Shown one piece after another: positions 1-7,182 of a stretch of 64,000 bases of DNA. The stretch is from Ornithomonoglobus_A sp045612845 (GTDB lineage: Bacteria; Bacillota; Clostridia; UBA1381). Made by a program: the position numbers and the translations under genes. Location of the stretch: contig JAZKZV010000006.1 of NCBI GenBank assembly GCA_045612845.1, positions 169,094 through 233,093 of the forward strand, written 5' to 3'. The notes below the pieces were generated by a model that saw nothing but the letters and a program-made list of their open reading frames with translations, had not been told where the DNA came from and did no database searches. The first letter of the stretch is position 1. Each line of letters begins with the position of its first letter.

Positions 1-26
1 AGATTAAGAATTGTTTCATTTGCCAT
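1..26 (-). CDS. Phage major capsid-like protein, N-terminus only
   Basis: Only the first eight codons (MANETILN) lie in the window; the gene continues off the left edge. The ATG at 26-24 is preceded by a good ribosome binding site (GAAAGGAAG) nine bases upstream. It follows a scaffold-like gene on the same strand, the usual position of the major capsid gene in tailed phages. The identity is inferred from position and the start sequence only. Confidence 0.4.
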
Positions 27-47
27 ATTTTATAACTTCCTTTCTGT

Positions 48-467
48 TTATCTGTTTTTGAGCTTTTTTAGATATTTTGCAAAATCTTCATCAGACATTC
101 CTGCAATATTCTGCTCGGGAGACCCGTTTGCATTCGATGTGCTTTGTCCGTTCTGGACAATTATTCGTCTTTTTGAGGGCGACTCCTGTTGCTCACCGTT
201 TATCGCAAGATAAGCAATAGGAATAGATTCACCGCTCATGATGAGATTATAAAATTTCTCATTTTGCATTGCCTTTTCAAAGTCAAACTGCGGAACCACG
301 CGTTTAACCGCCTCGGCTTCTTTTTGCCAGTTTTCTCTTATTTGTTTTACTTTTTCATCAAACGCCTGCTTCTCCTGCAGTTGTTCGCGATACTTTTTTG
401 CATCGGCACGAAGAGCGTTTATATCCTCTTCGTCATTGTTCATGTTCTGTACATTTTTCCAGTTCAT
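48..467 (-). CDS. Phage scaffold/capsid-assembly-like protein
   Basis: A 139-residue, highly charged protein. Residues about 12-55 are rich in K, E, Q and A and look like a coiled coil (ALRADAKKYREQLQEKQ). A low-complexity N/S/G/Q stretch follows near residues 95-120, then a short basic C-terminal helix (DEDFAKYLKKLKNR). This helix-linker-basic-tail plan is typical of DUF4355-like phage scaffolding proteins, which guide capsid assembly. Its start codon lies inside the 3' end of the terminase-like gene (about 35 bp overlap), and AAAGGAG stands ten bases upstream. The capsid gene follows. The fold assignment is inference; the phage context is clear. Confidence 0.6.
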   Translation of the reverse strand: MNWKNVQNMNNDEEDINALRADAKKYREQLQEKQAFDEKVKQIRENWQKEAEAVKRVVPQFDFEKAMQNEKFYNLIMSGESIPIAYLAINGEQQESPSKRRIIVQNGQSTSNANGSPEQNIAGMSDEDFAKYLKKLKNR

Positions 468-1026
468 GTGTAATTTCTCCTTTCTTAGCTCCGTCGTTTA
501 CAGACGGTAAAATAATAATTCCTGTTTGGGACTTTTCGTTTTCTTTTTCGCAGTCAAGCCCCAGATGCTTTCCAAGCCATTCGAGTGCCTTCATTTTATC
601 GTAGAAATTCACCTTCCAGCCTGTTTTTGAGTTCGAAATGCTCGAAATTGCTACCGCGTCAAAATCCTCACCGCATTCGTTTTTAAGATTTATTTCGTTT
701 GTTATGGTTTCGTTACCGTTTTCGTCAAGCGTTGTTTTTTTGCCAAACTCAATAAAGTCAGCCACATCTGCGAAAGCAATTTTTATGTACATACCTATAA
801 CATCATCTGCATCTATCATTTCTCTTTCAAACCGTGCAGTTTTTATTTGTTTTATTCGCTCTCTTATGTGCTCGTTTTCCAAAAGAGTTAATGTCTTGGT
901 TTTTGCGGTGTTAATATCGCACTCATATGCTTTTGAATAGGCTTTAGGTGCGTCAAAGCATTTTGCATAAATTGTGCAAAAGAGCTCTTCTTTGTCGGAA
1001 AGCGTTTTTGTGGTGTCTTGCTCTAT
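433..1026 (-). CDS. Phage terminase small subunit-like protein, start codon unclear
   Basis: The ATG-initiated part (882-433, 149 residues) resembles the C-terminal half of phage terminase small subunits, the DNA-recognition subunit of the packaging motor (DADDVIGMYIKIAFADVADFIEFG, then a MKALEWLGKHLGL segment). The same frame stays open to 1053 and encodes a convincing N-terminal half (LSDKEELFCTIYAKCFDAPK, KAYSKAYECD), so the true protein is longer, but no ATG, GTG or TTG exists upstream of 882. An AGGAGG lies ten bases before an ATA codon at 1026-1024, the position used here. The frame is closed by TAG at 1056-1054. Either a rare start codon is used or the gene has lost its start. Confidence 0.55.
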   Translation of the reverse strand: MEQDTTKTLSDKEELFCTIYAKCFDAPKAYSKAYECDINTAKTKTLTLLENEHIRERIKQIKTARFEREMIDADDVIGMYIKIAFADVADFIEFGKKTTLDENGNETITNEINLKNECGEDFDAVAISSISNSKTGWKVNFYDKMKALEWLGKHLGLDCEKENEKSQTGIIILPSVNDGAKKGEITHELEKCTEHEQ

Positions 1027-1053
1027 CTTTGGTGCACCTCCTCTCTTTTTTTG

Positions 1054-1296
1054 CTATGTCCCCTCCTTTATGCGTAAATCTGCCGAAAACTCCTCAAAAA
1101 GAAGTTCTTTAAGGCAGTTGGCGCATACGCACCGCTCCTCGTACATATAGCGGTCATCAAAAAATTCAATACGTTCGTTACAATCGTCGCAAAAGTTGTT
1201 TTCGTATTCTTCGTTGTATTCTTCGTCGAAATATTCTCCGCCAATGTGATGCTCCTCCATAGCCCGCAGTGCCCCCGTATCTGTACATTTATGCAT
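1054..1296 (-). CDS. Small zinc-ribbon-like protein
   Basis: About 80 acidic residues with two CxxC pairs (CDDC near residue 35 and CANC near residue 58), the pattern of a small zinc ribbon. I chose the ATG at 1296 because AGAGGGGG lies eight bases upstream; the in-frame GTG at 1305 is too close to that site. It precedes the terminase-like gene, in the same reading frame and separated by a single TAG. Small Cys-rich proteins are frequent just before phage packaging genes. Function unknown. Confidence 0.55.
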   Translation of the reverse strand: MHKCTDTGALRAMEEHHIGGEYFDEEYNEEYENNFCDDCNERIEFFDDRYMYEERCVCANCLKELLFEEFSADLRIKEGT

Positions 1297-1390
1297 GGTT
1301 TTCACCCCCTCTCTTGTGGGTTATTATATTTTGTGCGTTTGTTTTTTTCAAAGACGGTGTTTGTGAAATTTAACTTTTTTTAAAAAAGGC

Positions 1391-1419
1391 TTGTCTTTAA
1401 GGTACTTTTATGATATAAT
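1391..1419 (+). promoter_or_regulatory. Sigma-A promoter of the unassigned RNA
   Basis: TTGTCT at 1391-1396 and a perfect TATAAT at 1414-1419 are separated by 17 bases. No gene follows within 490 bp, so it most likely drives the structured RNA starting near 1425. Confidence 0.7.
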
Positions 1420-1424
1420 CAATA

Positions 1425-1813
1425 TGACGCGGTGTGATTTCCACATTTTTTAAATGTGGAGCAGTCCATGTGGAATCTGGCGGAGGCAACACAGAAAATA
1501 AAAAGTCCTTCTTGCATTTCCGGAATTTAGGGTTTTTTGTTTCGGTGGTAAACTAATCTTTTTATTGTCTGTGAACACGTACGGTGTGTTGATGATGACA
1601 TTATTTCTCTCTTTTGTCAGTTGCATTGATGGAGTTCTCTCTTGTACCATCTCTAAAACATATCACAAAGCTTACACGACCCGAGCTTACAAGGGAGTGA
1701 TATGGCAAAATGCAGTAAGGGTGGGGACCCTTACATGATTTGTCTTGCCGAAACAGATTCTACCTGGAATGCCTTTATAACGCGTCAGTCGCCCGGTAAT
1801 GGGCGATTTTTTT
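1425..1813 (+). ncRNA. Unassigned structured non-coding RNA (about 390 nt)
   Basis: A strong promoter lies just upstream and a strong intrinsic terminator at 1789-1813 (TCGCCC-GGTAAT-GGGCGA plus seven T). The two ends pair: TGACGCG at 1425-1431 with CGCGTCA at 1781-1787, giving a 7-bp closing stem. Internal hairpins include TCCACATTT/AAATGTGGA (1440-1460), TGACA/TGTCA (1596-1619), GATGG/CCATC (1628-1651) and GTAAGGGT/ACCCTTAC with a GGGG loop (1715-1734). The last two T/C-rich loops share the same motif, TTCTCTCTT. No good coding frame with a ribosome binding site is visible on either strand. I see no RNase P, tmRNA, SRP or 6S signature. The next gene has its own promoter. Confidence 0.6.
1789..1813 (+). 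terminator. Intrinsic terminator of the unassigned RNA
   Basis: Perfect 6-bp GC-rich stem TCGCCC/GGGCGA with a GGTAAT loop followed by seven T. Confidence 0.85.
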
Positions 1814-1852
1814 GCACATATTATTAAAATTTTTGCTTTTCTTCCGTTTTTG

Positions 1853-1881
1853 TTGACAAAAAGGCGTTTATATGGTATGAT
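1853..1881 (+). promoter_or_regulatory. Sigma-A promoter of the PIG-L/rhaA operon
   Basis: TTGACA, a 17-base spacer and TATGAT, ending about 40 bp before the ATG of the deacetylase gene at 1919. It separates this operon from the upstream RNA gene. Confidence 0.7.
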
Positions 1882-1918
1882 TTTTTCAACAAAACTACAT
1901 AAAAAGGAGCGATTTATC

Positions 1919-2785
1919 ATGAAACAGATAAGAGCCATGATGATAGGTGCGCACCCTGATGATAATGATTTCAGATGCGGAGGATTGGCACTAAAATACG
2001 CAAGAGCGGGACATAAAGTAAAGTTTTTGTCTCTATGTAACGGAGACGGAGGACACCAGACAATGGGTCCTGAGGAGATAAGAGTACGTCGCCGTAAGGA
2101 GTCGCTTGCAGTTGCAGAATTTGCAGGTATTACTTATGATGTATGGGAAGATTCACATGATTGCGAGCTTATGGCAACATTAGAAAACAGAGCAAGACTT
2201 GTCCGTGAAATAAGAGAGTTTAATCCTGATATTATATTTACATGCAGACCTAACGATTATCATGCAGACCACCGTAACACTGCTATTCTTGTTCAGGATG
2301 CATCATATCTTTTAACAGTTCCAAACTACTGTCCTGAGGTTGAGGCAATGAGAAAAATGCCTACAATTCTTTATGTGTATGACAGATTTAAGAACCCATC
2401 TTTTTATGGTGATATAATGGTTGATATTGATGATGTTATAGACGATAAGTTCAAGATGTTCGACCTTCACGAATCACAGGTTTATGAGTGGCTTCCATAT
2501 ACTGCATTTAATCACGAAAATGTTCCGGCGGGTAAAGAGGAAAGACTTGAATGGTTACACGGAACACGTGTTCTGCGTGATGGCTCACCAATTGATGAAG
2601 ATGCTATCATAAATACAAAGATACCCGGTCAGTCTGAGTACAGACAGGCACAACCGGCAATTCTTTTCCGTGATGCACTTATAAAGAGATACGGTAAGGA
2701 AAGAGGAACCAAGGTTATATTTGCAGAAGCATACAGTGTTTGCGAATATGGCAATCCTATGAACGACGAATTGATACCGTTCTAA
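1919..2785 (+). CDS. PIG-L family deacetylase
   Basis: A 288-residue protein of the PIG-L/LmbE family, zinc-dependent enzymes that remove acetyl groups from N-acetylglucosamine-type sugars or conjugates. The metal-site motif AHPDD is at residues 11-15 and the HxDH motif at 115-118. The start at 1919 is chosen because AAGGAG lies eight bases upstream and the family begins just before AHPDD; earlier in-frame codons overlap the promoter. L-rhamnose isomerase follows after 22 bp, so the two are co-transcribed. This suggests a deacetylation step on a sugar substrate, but the actual substrate is unknown. Confidence 0.9.
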   Translation: MKQIRAMMIGAHPDDNDFRCGGLALKYARAGHKVKFLSLCNGDGGHQTMGPEEIRVRRRKESLAVAEFAGITYDVWEDSHDCELMATLENRARLVREIREFNPDIIFTCRPNDYHADHRNTAILVQDASYLLTVPNYCPEVEAMRKMPTILYVYDRFKNPSFYGDIMVDIDDVIDDKFKMFDLHESQVYEWLPYTAFNHENVPAGKEERLEWLHGTRVLRDGSPIDEDAIINTKIPGQSEYRQAQPAILFRDALIKRYGKERGTKVIFAEAYSVCEYGNPMNDELIPF

Positions 2786-2807
2786 TAAAAATACAGGAGA
2801 GTGTTAT

Positions 2808-4055
2808 ATGAACAGATATGAATCAGCAAAAGAAATGTACGCAAAAATCGGAGTTGATACTGATTTAGCTATAAAAAAACTAAAGGATATTCCGGTATCG
2901 CTTCATTGCTGGCAAGGTGATGATGTTAAGGGCTTTGACACAGACGGTCCTTTAACAGGCGGAATACAAACAACAGGAAATTATCCGGGAAGAGCAAGAA
3001 CTCCACAAGAGCTTATGGCAGATATGGATAAGGTTATGTCGCTTTGTCCGGGTAAGAAAAAGCTTAATGTTCATGCCTGCTACGCTATTTTTGAAGATGG
3101 CAAAGCAGTTGACAGAGACAAATTAAAGCCTGAGCACTTTAAAAAATGGGTAGATTTTGCAAAAGAAAGAGACATGGGAATTGATTTTAACCCAACATTC
3201 TTCTCACACCCAATGGTAAAAGACGGTCTGACACTTTCAAGCCCATGTGAAGAAACAAGAAAATTCTGGATTGAGCACGGTAAGGCATGTATCAGAATAT
3301 CACAGTATTTTGCACAACAGACAGGTGTTCCGTGTGTTATGAATATCTGGACAGGCGACGGATACAAAGATATCCCTGCCGACAGAATGGGCCCGAGAAT
3401 GAGATATAAAGAGTCAATAGAGGAAATTCTCTCAGAGCCTTATGACACAAATCTTGTTAAGCCTTGTGTTGAGTCAAAGGTCTTTGGTATAGGTGTAGAG
3501 GCATTTACAGCAGGAAGTGCAGAGTTCTCGCTTACATTTGCGGCAACTCACAATGGTTGTCTTCCTTTGATGGATAACGGACATTACCACCCAACAGAAA
3601 TGGTTTCTGATAAAATCCCGGCACTTTTATGCTTCTTCCCCGAGATTGCTCTACATATAACAAGACCAATCCGCTGGGACAGCGACCACGTAGTTTTATT
3701 TGATGATGAAACACGTGAGATGGCAAAAGAAATTGTAAGATGTGATGCTTTAGGCAGAGTTTATATGGCACTCGACTACTTTGATGCAAGTATAAACAGA
3801 ATATCTGCATGGACAATGGGCTTCAGAAACTGGCAAAAGGCACTTTTGAATGCTCTTTGTACACCAAACGATATGCTTACAAAGCTACAGGATAATAATG
3901 AGCTTACAGAGTTACAGGTTATGCAGGACGAGATAAAAACTGCACCGTTTGGCGATATATGGGATGAGTATTGCAGACAATGCGGAGTAAAGTGCGACAG
4001 AGAATGGTTCGACGAAGTAAAGCTTTACGAAAAGGAAGTTTTAAGCAAAAGATAA
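2808..4055 (+). CDS. rhaA: L-rhamnose isomerase
   Basis: A 415-residue protein, full length for RhaA, which interconverts L-rhamnose and L-rhamnulose in the cytoplasm. Family landmarks include SLHCWQGDDV near residue 30, GGIQTTGNYPG near 50, NIWTGDGYKD near 180 and DNGHYHPTE near 260, which carries metal-binding histidine and acidic residues of the xylose-isomerase-like barrel. The gene follows the PIG-L gene with a short spacer and ends in a strong terminator. No rhamnulose kinase (rhaB) or aldolase (rhaD) is present in the window, so either the pathway is split elsewhere or the isomerase serves another deoxy-sugar. Confidence 0.93.
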   Translation: MNRYESAKEMYAKIGVDTDLAIKKLKDIPVSLHCWQGDDVKGFDTDGPLTGGIQTTGNYPGRARTPQELMADMDKVMSLCPGKKKLNVHACYAIFEDGKAVDRDKLKPEHFKKWVDFAKERDMGIDFNPTFFSHPMVKDGLTLSSPCEETRKFWIEHGKACIRISQYFAQQTGVPCVMNIWTGDGYKDIPADRMGPRMRYKESIEEILSEPYDTNLVKPCVESKVFGIGVEAFTAGSAEFSLTFAATHNGCLPLMDNGHYHPTEMVSDKIPALLCFFPEIALHITRPIRWDSDHVVLFDDETREMAKEIVRCDALGRVYMALDYFDASINRISAWTMGFRNWQKALLNALCTPNDMLTKLQDNNELTELQVMQDEIKTAPFGDIWDEYCRQCGVKCDREWFDEVKLYEKEVLSKR

Positions 4056-4062
4056 ACAGGGC

Positions 4063-4092
4063 GGTGTTGCGTTTGAAGCAACACCCCTTTTT
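4063..4092 (+). terminator. Intrinsic terminator after rhaA
   Basis: Perfect 8-bp stem GGTGTTGC/GCAACACC with a 7-base loop, followed by CCTTTTT. Confidence 0.85.
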
Positions 4093-4128
4093 ATTTATGT
4101 ATTTTTTTTTAATTTTTGCTTGTTTTGG

Positions 4129-4157
4129 TTGAAATTAGATGATTGATGTGGTAGAAT
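4129..4157 (+). promoter_or_regulatory. Promoter for the 4290 gene
   Basis: TTGAAA at 4129-4134 and TAGAAT at 4152-4157 with 17-bp spacing. The -10 box overlaps the left arm of a perfect 12-bp inverted repeat (4155-4181). Confidence 0.6.
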
Positions 4158-4236
4158 AGATTTAACAGGGTTAAATCTATTCAGCTAAATTCGCTGTCTT
4201 GAGACAAATAACACGCTAAAAGCGAATTTAATAGCA
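4155..4236 (+). promoter_or_regulatory. Operator-like palindrome and structured 5' leader
   Basis: AATAGATTTAAC-AGG-GTTAAATCTATT (4155-4181) is a perfect 12-bp inverted repeat overlapping the -10 box. Next comes a second paired region, TAAATTCGCT (4186-4195) with AGCGAATTTA (4221-4230), enclosing a small GTCT/AGAC hairpin. The first could be a repressor site. The second would form a folded leader of the transcript of the deacetylase-like gene. I do not recognise a riboswitch class. Confidence 0.5.
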
Positions 4237-4289
4237 GGACCCACTCCCCCCGGACGGTCCGATTAAACAAAATATATAAGGGAGACTTG

Positions 4290-5219
4290 ATGATGAAAAA
4301 GACGTTTTTCTATTTTGATGATGTAATCTGGTTATTTCGTGATTTAACAAGGCAAAGGCCAAAATCAATATTTGACCATTTTTATTTAAAAACGTTTAAA
4401 GAGGCACACGAAAAATATGGCATGAAGGTGCAGATGAATGTGTTTTACCGTACCGACTACTTTTATGGTATGGATGAATATACGATTTCGGAAATGCCAG
4501 ATATTTACAAAGAAGAATTTATGGCAAATTCTGACTGGCTCAGGTTCGGGTTCCACTCAAAACAGGAATTTCCTGACTATCCGCTTATAAATATGACATA
4601 TGATGATATGATAAAGGACTTTAATGCAATCAAAAACGAGGTAGTCCGCTTTGCCGGTGAGGAGTGTTTTTCAAAAACAGTATGCTCACACTGGCGGCCT
4701 ATAAGTAAGGCAGGCTGCAAAGCGCTTGCGGATTGCGGTATCAGGATGATAAACTGTACGGGAGGAGATGTCCGCGAGTATGATGGCGACCCGTCAAAGC
4801 TTCCGTATGGTCATGCGCAAAGACTTTTGCATAACAGACAGCCCGAAACAAAAATCTTTACAAGAATAAGCAATAATAACGCTATATCAAGCTCCATATG
4901 TGCATATAACCACTTAACTGCAAAGCAACTAAAAGATACAAACGAAACCACAGCTGTTATATTTGACGAAGAAACAGGAGTACATTTTAAACAGCTTTTG
5001 ACTCACGGAGTGGTTGTAAACCTTAGCAAGCTTGAGGACATGGAAGAGGAATACAAAAAAATGCTTTCGTGTGAGTTTGCAACCTTCGGAGGTCATGAAC
5101 AATATTTTTATCCTGAGTATTTCGCATATCAGAAAGACCATGGCGAAAAGCTTTTAAAGGCTTGTGAGATTATGAACAAAAACGGATTTGAATTTATATT
5201 TGCAGAAGATTTAATTTAA
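4290..5219 (+). CDS. Polysaccharide-deacetylase-like (NodB-fold?) protein, paralogue 1
   Basis: About 309 residues, with a close paralogue in this window at 36599. Shared blocks are FDDVIWLFRDLTRQRPKS (residues 6-24), the FHSKQEFPDYP segment near 90, SHWRPISK near 135, PYGHAQRLLHNRQPET near 175 and HEQYFY near 275. An early DD pair, a later FHxKxEF and conserved histidines fit the glycoside hydrolase/deacetylase beta-alpha barrel superfamily, but I do not see a textbook NodB HxxxH motif, so the activity is unproven. The start is chosen after GGGAG at 4280-4284. The leader is highly structured. An M20 peptidase follows 31 bp downstream, probably in the same transcript. Confidence 0.65.
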   Translation: MMKKTFFYFDDVIWLFRDLTRQRPKSIFDHFYLKTFKEAHEKYGMKVQMNVFYRTDYFYGMDEYTISEMPDIYKEEFMANSDWLRFGFHSKQEFPDYPLINMTYDDMIKDFNAIKNEVVRFAGEECFSKTVCSHWRPISKAGCKALADCGIRMINCTGGDVREYDGDPSKLPYGHAQRLLHNRQPETKIFTRISNNNAISSSICAYNHLTAKQLKDTNETTAVIFDEETGVHFKQLLTHGVVVNLSKLEDMEEEYKKMLSCEFATFGGHEQYFYPEYFAYQKDHGEKLLKACEIMNKNGFEFIFAEDLI

Positions 5220-5250
5220 ATAAAAAACATATAAAAAAGGAGAAAAAACA

Positions 5251-6510
5251 ATGAACAACCTAAAAGAAACATTTTTTGAGATAGTTGAAAAGGATAAGCA
5301 AGAGCTTTTTGAAATCTTAAGTGATTTGGTAAAAATCAACTCTGAGAATTTCGGCTCACACGGAAACGAAACAGAGTGTGCAGAGTATATTGGCGAATGG
5401 TTTAAAAAGATAGGCTATGAGGCAGAGGTATATTCACCGCTCGAAATTGAGGGAATAGAAAACCACCCCGACTATTATCCGGGCAGAAACTTAGAGACCA
5501 GAAAAAACTGTTCAGTTGTAATACCCGGAAAGAATCACAACAGAAGACTTATGATAGCGGCACATCACGATACTGTTGAAATAGGCGACCCCAAAAATTG
5601 GAAGTTTGACCCTCTCTGTGGCGAAATAAGAGACGGAAACATCTATGGCAGAGGTGCTTGTGATGATAAATACGGTTGCGCACTTGGAATGTTCCTGATA
5701 AAGAAAATGAAGGAGCAGGGAATTGTTCTTGACTACGATTTGGTATTCAGTGCATACTGTGATGAGGAACATGGCGGCTCAAACGGTGCATTGGCTGCAT
5801 GCCTTAAATATCCGTGTGATGACTGTCTTAATATTGATGGTGCAAAAGGCGAGCTGTGGGACAGCGGATGCGGCGGTGCAGAGCTTAAATTCAGCGCAAG
5901 CTCAAAAACCTCGGAAAGTAACTGTTCAAAGGCGCTGAAGGGATTGAATCTTCTTGCAGACGAGCTTGAAAAATTCGGACAAAGAAGAAAAGCGGAATTA
6001 GAGGCAAATCCGTTATTTACAGGAACAGACGTTGTTACAAATGCAACAAGAATTATGACCTTTGAAGTTGGTGAGTCGGGCGGAGTTAATATGGATAAAG
6101 GCTCATTTAAGGTTACTTTCTATACCGATAAAGACGAAGCGCAAATAAACAAAGAGCTTGACGATATTAAAAATGCAGTAGCAGATAAATTCGAAGAGAT
6201 TGGCTTAAATCCGCCTGTAATAGAAAGAAAAACAAGATTCTTTAAATATGTACAAGGTAAGGACAACGACTTTGCAAAGGACACCATATGTGAGCTTGGC
6301 GAGGAAGTTGGTATGCCAATGAAGAAATGCGGAGCATGTCTTTCAGACTTACCAATGTTCACACTATATGGCTCACCAAGGACAATAATGTTTGGTGCGG
6401 GCAGAGGCTTTGGCGAAGAGGGCAGCTCTCATCAAATTAACGAATATATTATTTGCGAAGATTTTGTAAACCTTACAAAAATGGTTGCTGGATTTATGGC
6501 AAAATATTAA
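5251..6510 (+). CDS. M20 family metallopeptidase
   Basis: A 419-residue zinc peptidase or deacylase of the ArgE/DapE/ACY1/CPG2 family. Metal and catalytic motifs are present: AHHDTVE (104-110), GRGACDDK (133-140) and DEEHGGSNG (171-179). A dimerisation-type insert occupies roughly residues 200-310, and there is a late HQINEY motif containing the last histidine ligand. No signal peptide, so it acts in the cytoplasm. The ribosome binding site AAGGAG precedes the ATG. Family members cleave dipeptides or N-acyl amino acids; specificity cannot be read from sequence. Confidence 0.9.
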   Translation: MNNLKETFFEIVEKDKQELFEILSDLVKINSENFGSHGNETECAEYIGEWFKKIGYEAEVYSPLEIEGIENHPDYYPGRNLETRKNCSVVIPGKNHNRRLMIAAHHDTVEIGDPKNWKFDPLCGEIRDGNIYGRGACDDKYGCALGMFLIKKMKEQGIVLDYDLVFSAYCDEEHGGSNGALAACLKYPCDDCLNIDGAKGELWDSGCGGAELKFSASSKTSESNCSKALKGLNLLADELEKFGQRRKAELEANPLFTGTDVVTNATRIMTFEVGESGGVNMDKGSFKVTFYTDKDEAQINKELDDIKNAVADKFEEIGLNPPVIERKTRFFKYVQGKDNDFAKDTICELGEEVGMPMKKCGACLSDLPMFTLYGSPRTIMFGAGRGFGEEGSSHQINEYIICEDFVNLTKMVAGFMAKY

Positions 6511-6525
6511 AAAGGACGTGAAAAA

Positions 6526-7182
6526 ATGGCAGAAAAATACGGAGAAATACCCCCCTTATTTACTAAAAAATGGTGGGAGTTTTTCTGGGATTACTATAAA
6601 ATACATACTATAGTTGTTGTTTGTATATTACTTGCGATTGGTATTACAATACATCAGGTTTCTACACGTGTGGAATATGATATAAATGTTGTAATAGGTA
6701 CATACTCACATATAACTGACGAGTCGCTTGCAACGCTCAGGTCAGGCATAGAGGAGCATATGGAGGATGTCGACAACAATGGCGAAAAAAATGCACTTGT
6801 GGTGTATAATGGTTTCTCCGATGAGGTTGAGCAAGGAGAGTATACACGTGTATTAGAGGCAAGATTTATGCTTAACCTGCAGGAAGATAATTCATTTGTA
6901 TTTATAGTAGATAAAAAAGCATCGTCCATGCTTTTAGACCTCGACTATTGTGATGAAATGTACTTAAATGCCGGGGAGTTGGGACAAGCAGATGTTGAAG
7001 GCCTAAAGGACCGTAATGGCATATGCTACGGAATTCCGTTAAAGGACAGTACAATACTAAAAGAGAGTAACATAAACTGTGATGATTTGTATTTAGTTTT
7101 ACGTAAAAACTTTAAGGAAGATCAGCTTACAAAGAAAGCATTTGATACTTCCTTGAACTTGGCTAAGGAGCTGATAAAATAA
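6526..7182 (+). CDS. Membrane-anchored protein of unknown function
   Basis: 218 residues: a short cytoplasmic N-terminus (KYGEIPPLFTKKWWEFFWDYYKIHT), one transmembrane helix at about 28-46 (IVVVCILLAIGITIHQVS), then an extracytoplasmic domain of some 170 residues. Its last base is shared with the start codon of the downstream sigma-factor gene, so the two are translationally coupled. I recognise this architecture as a common but uncharacterised clostridial type. Coupling makes a role linked to the sigma factor conceivable, yet no known anti-sigma domain is visible. Confidence 0.75.
   Translation: MAEKYGEIPPLFTKKWWEFFWDYYKIHTIVVVCILLAIGITIHQVSTRVEYDINVVIGTYSHITDESLATLRSGIEEHMEDVDNNGEKNALVVYNGFSDEVEQGEYTRVLEARFMLNLQEDNSFVFIVDKKASSMLLDLDYCDEMYLNAGELGQADVEGLKDRNGICYGIPLKDSTILKESNINCDDLYLVLRKNFKEDQLTKKAFDTSLNLAKELIK

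Noticed and set aside
1054..1056. TAG recoded as an amino acid, joining the zinc-ribbon gene to the terminase gene
   Set aside because: The two are in the same frame with one TAG between, but TAG is used as a normal stop elsewhere (e.g. polA, the exonuclease gene), and a fusion of these two proteins has no precedent known to me.
1450..1650. Open frame inside the RNA gene (minus strand)
   Set aside because: No ribosome binding site, no recognisable domain, and it runs against a structured RNA.
1425..1813. RNase P RNA, tmRNA, SRP RNA or 6S RNA
   Set aside because: No GAGGAAAGTCC or other RNase P core, no tRNA-like ends or tag reading frame of tmRNA, no SRP GGAAGGA/AGCAG core, and the length is too great for 6S.
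4231..4258. Another REP copy (GGACC...GGTCCG)
   Set aside because: It lacks the GTAGG foot and the stem is imperfect; it resembles the 63831 copy only at one end.
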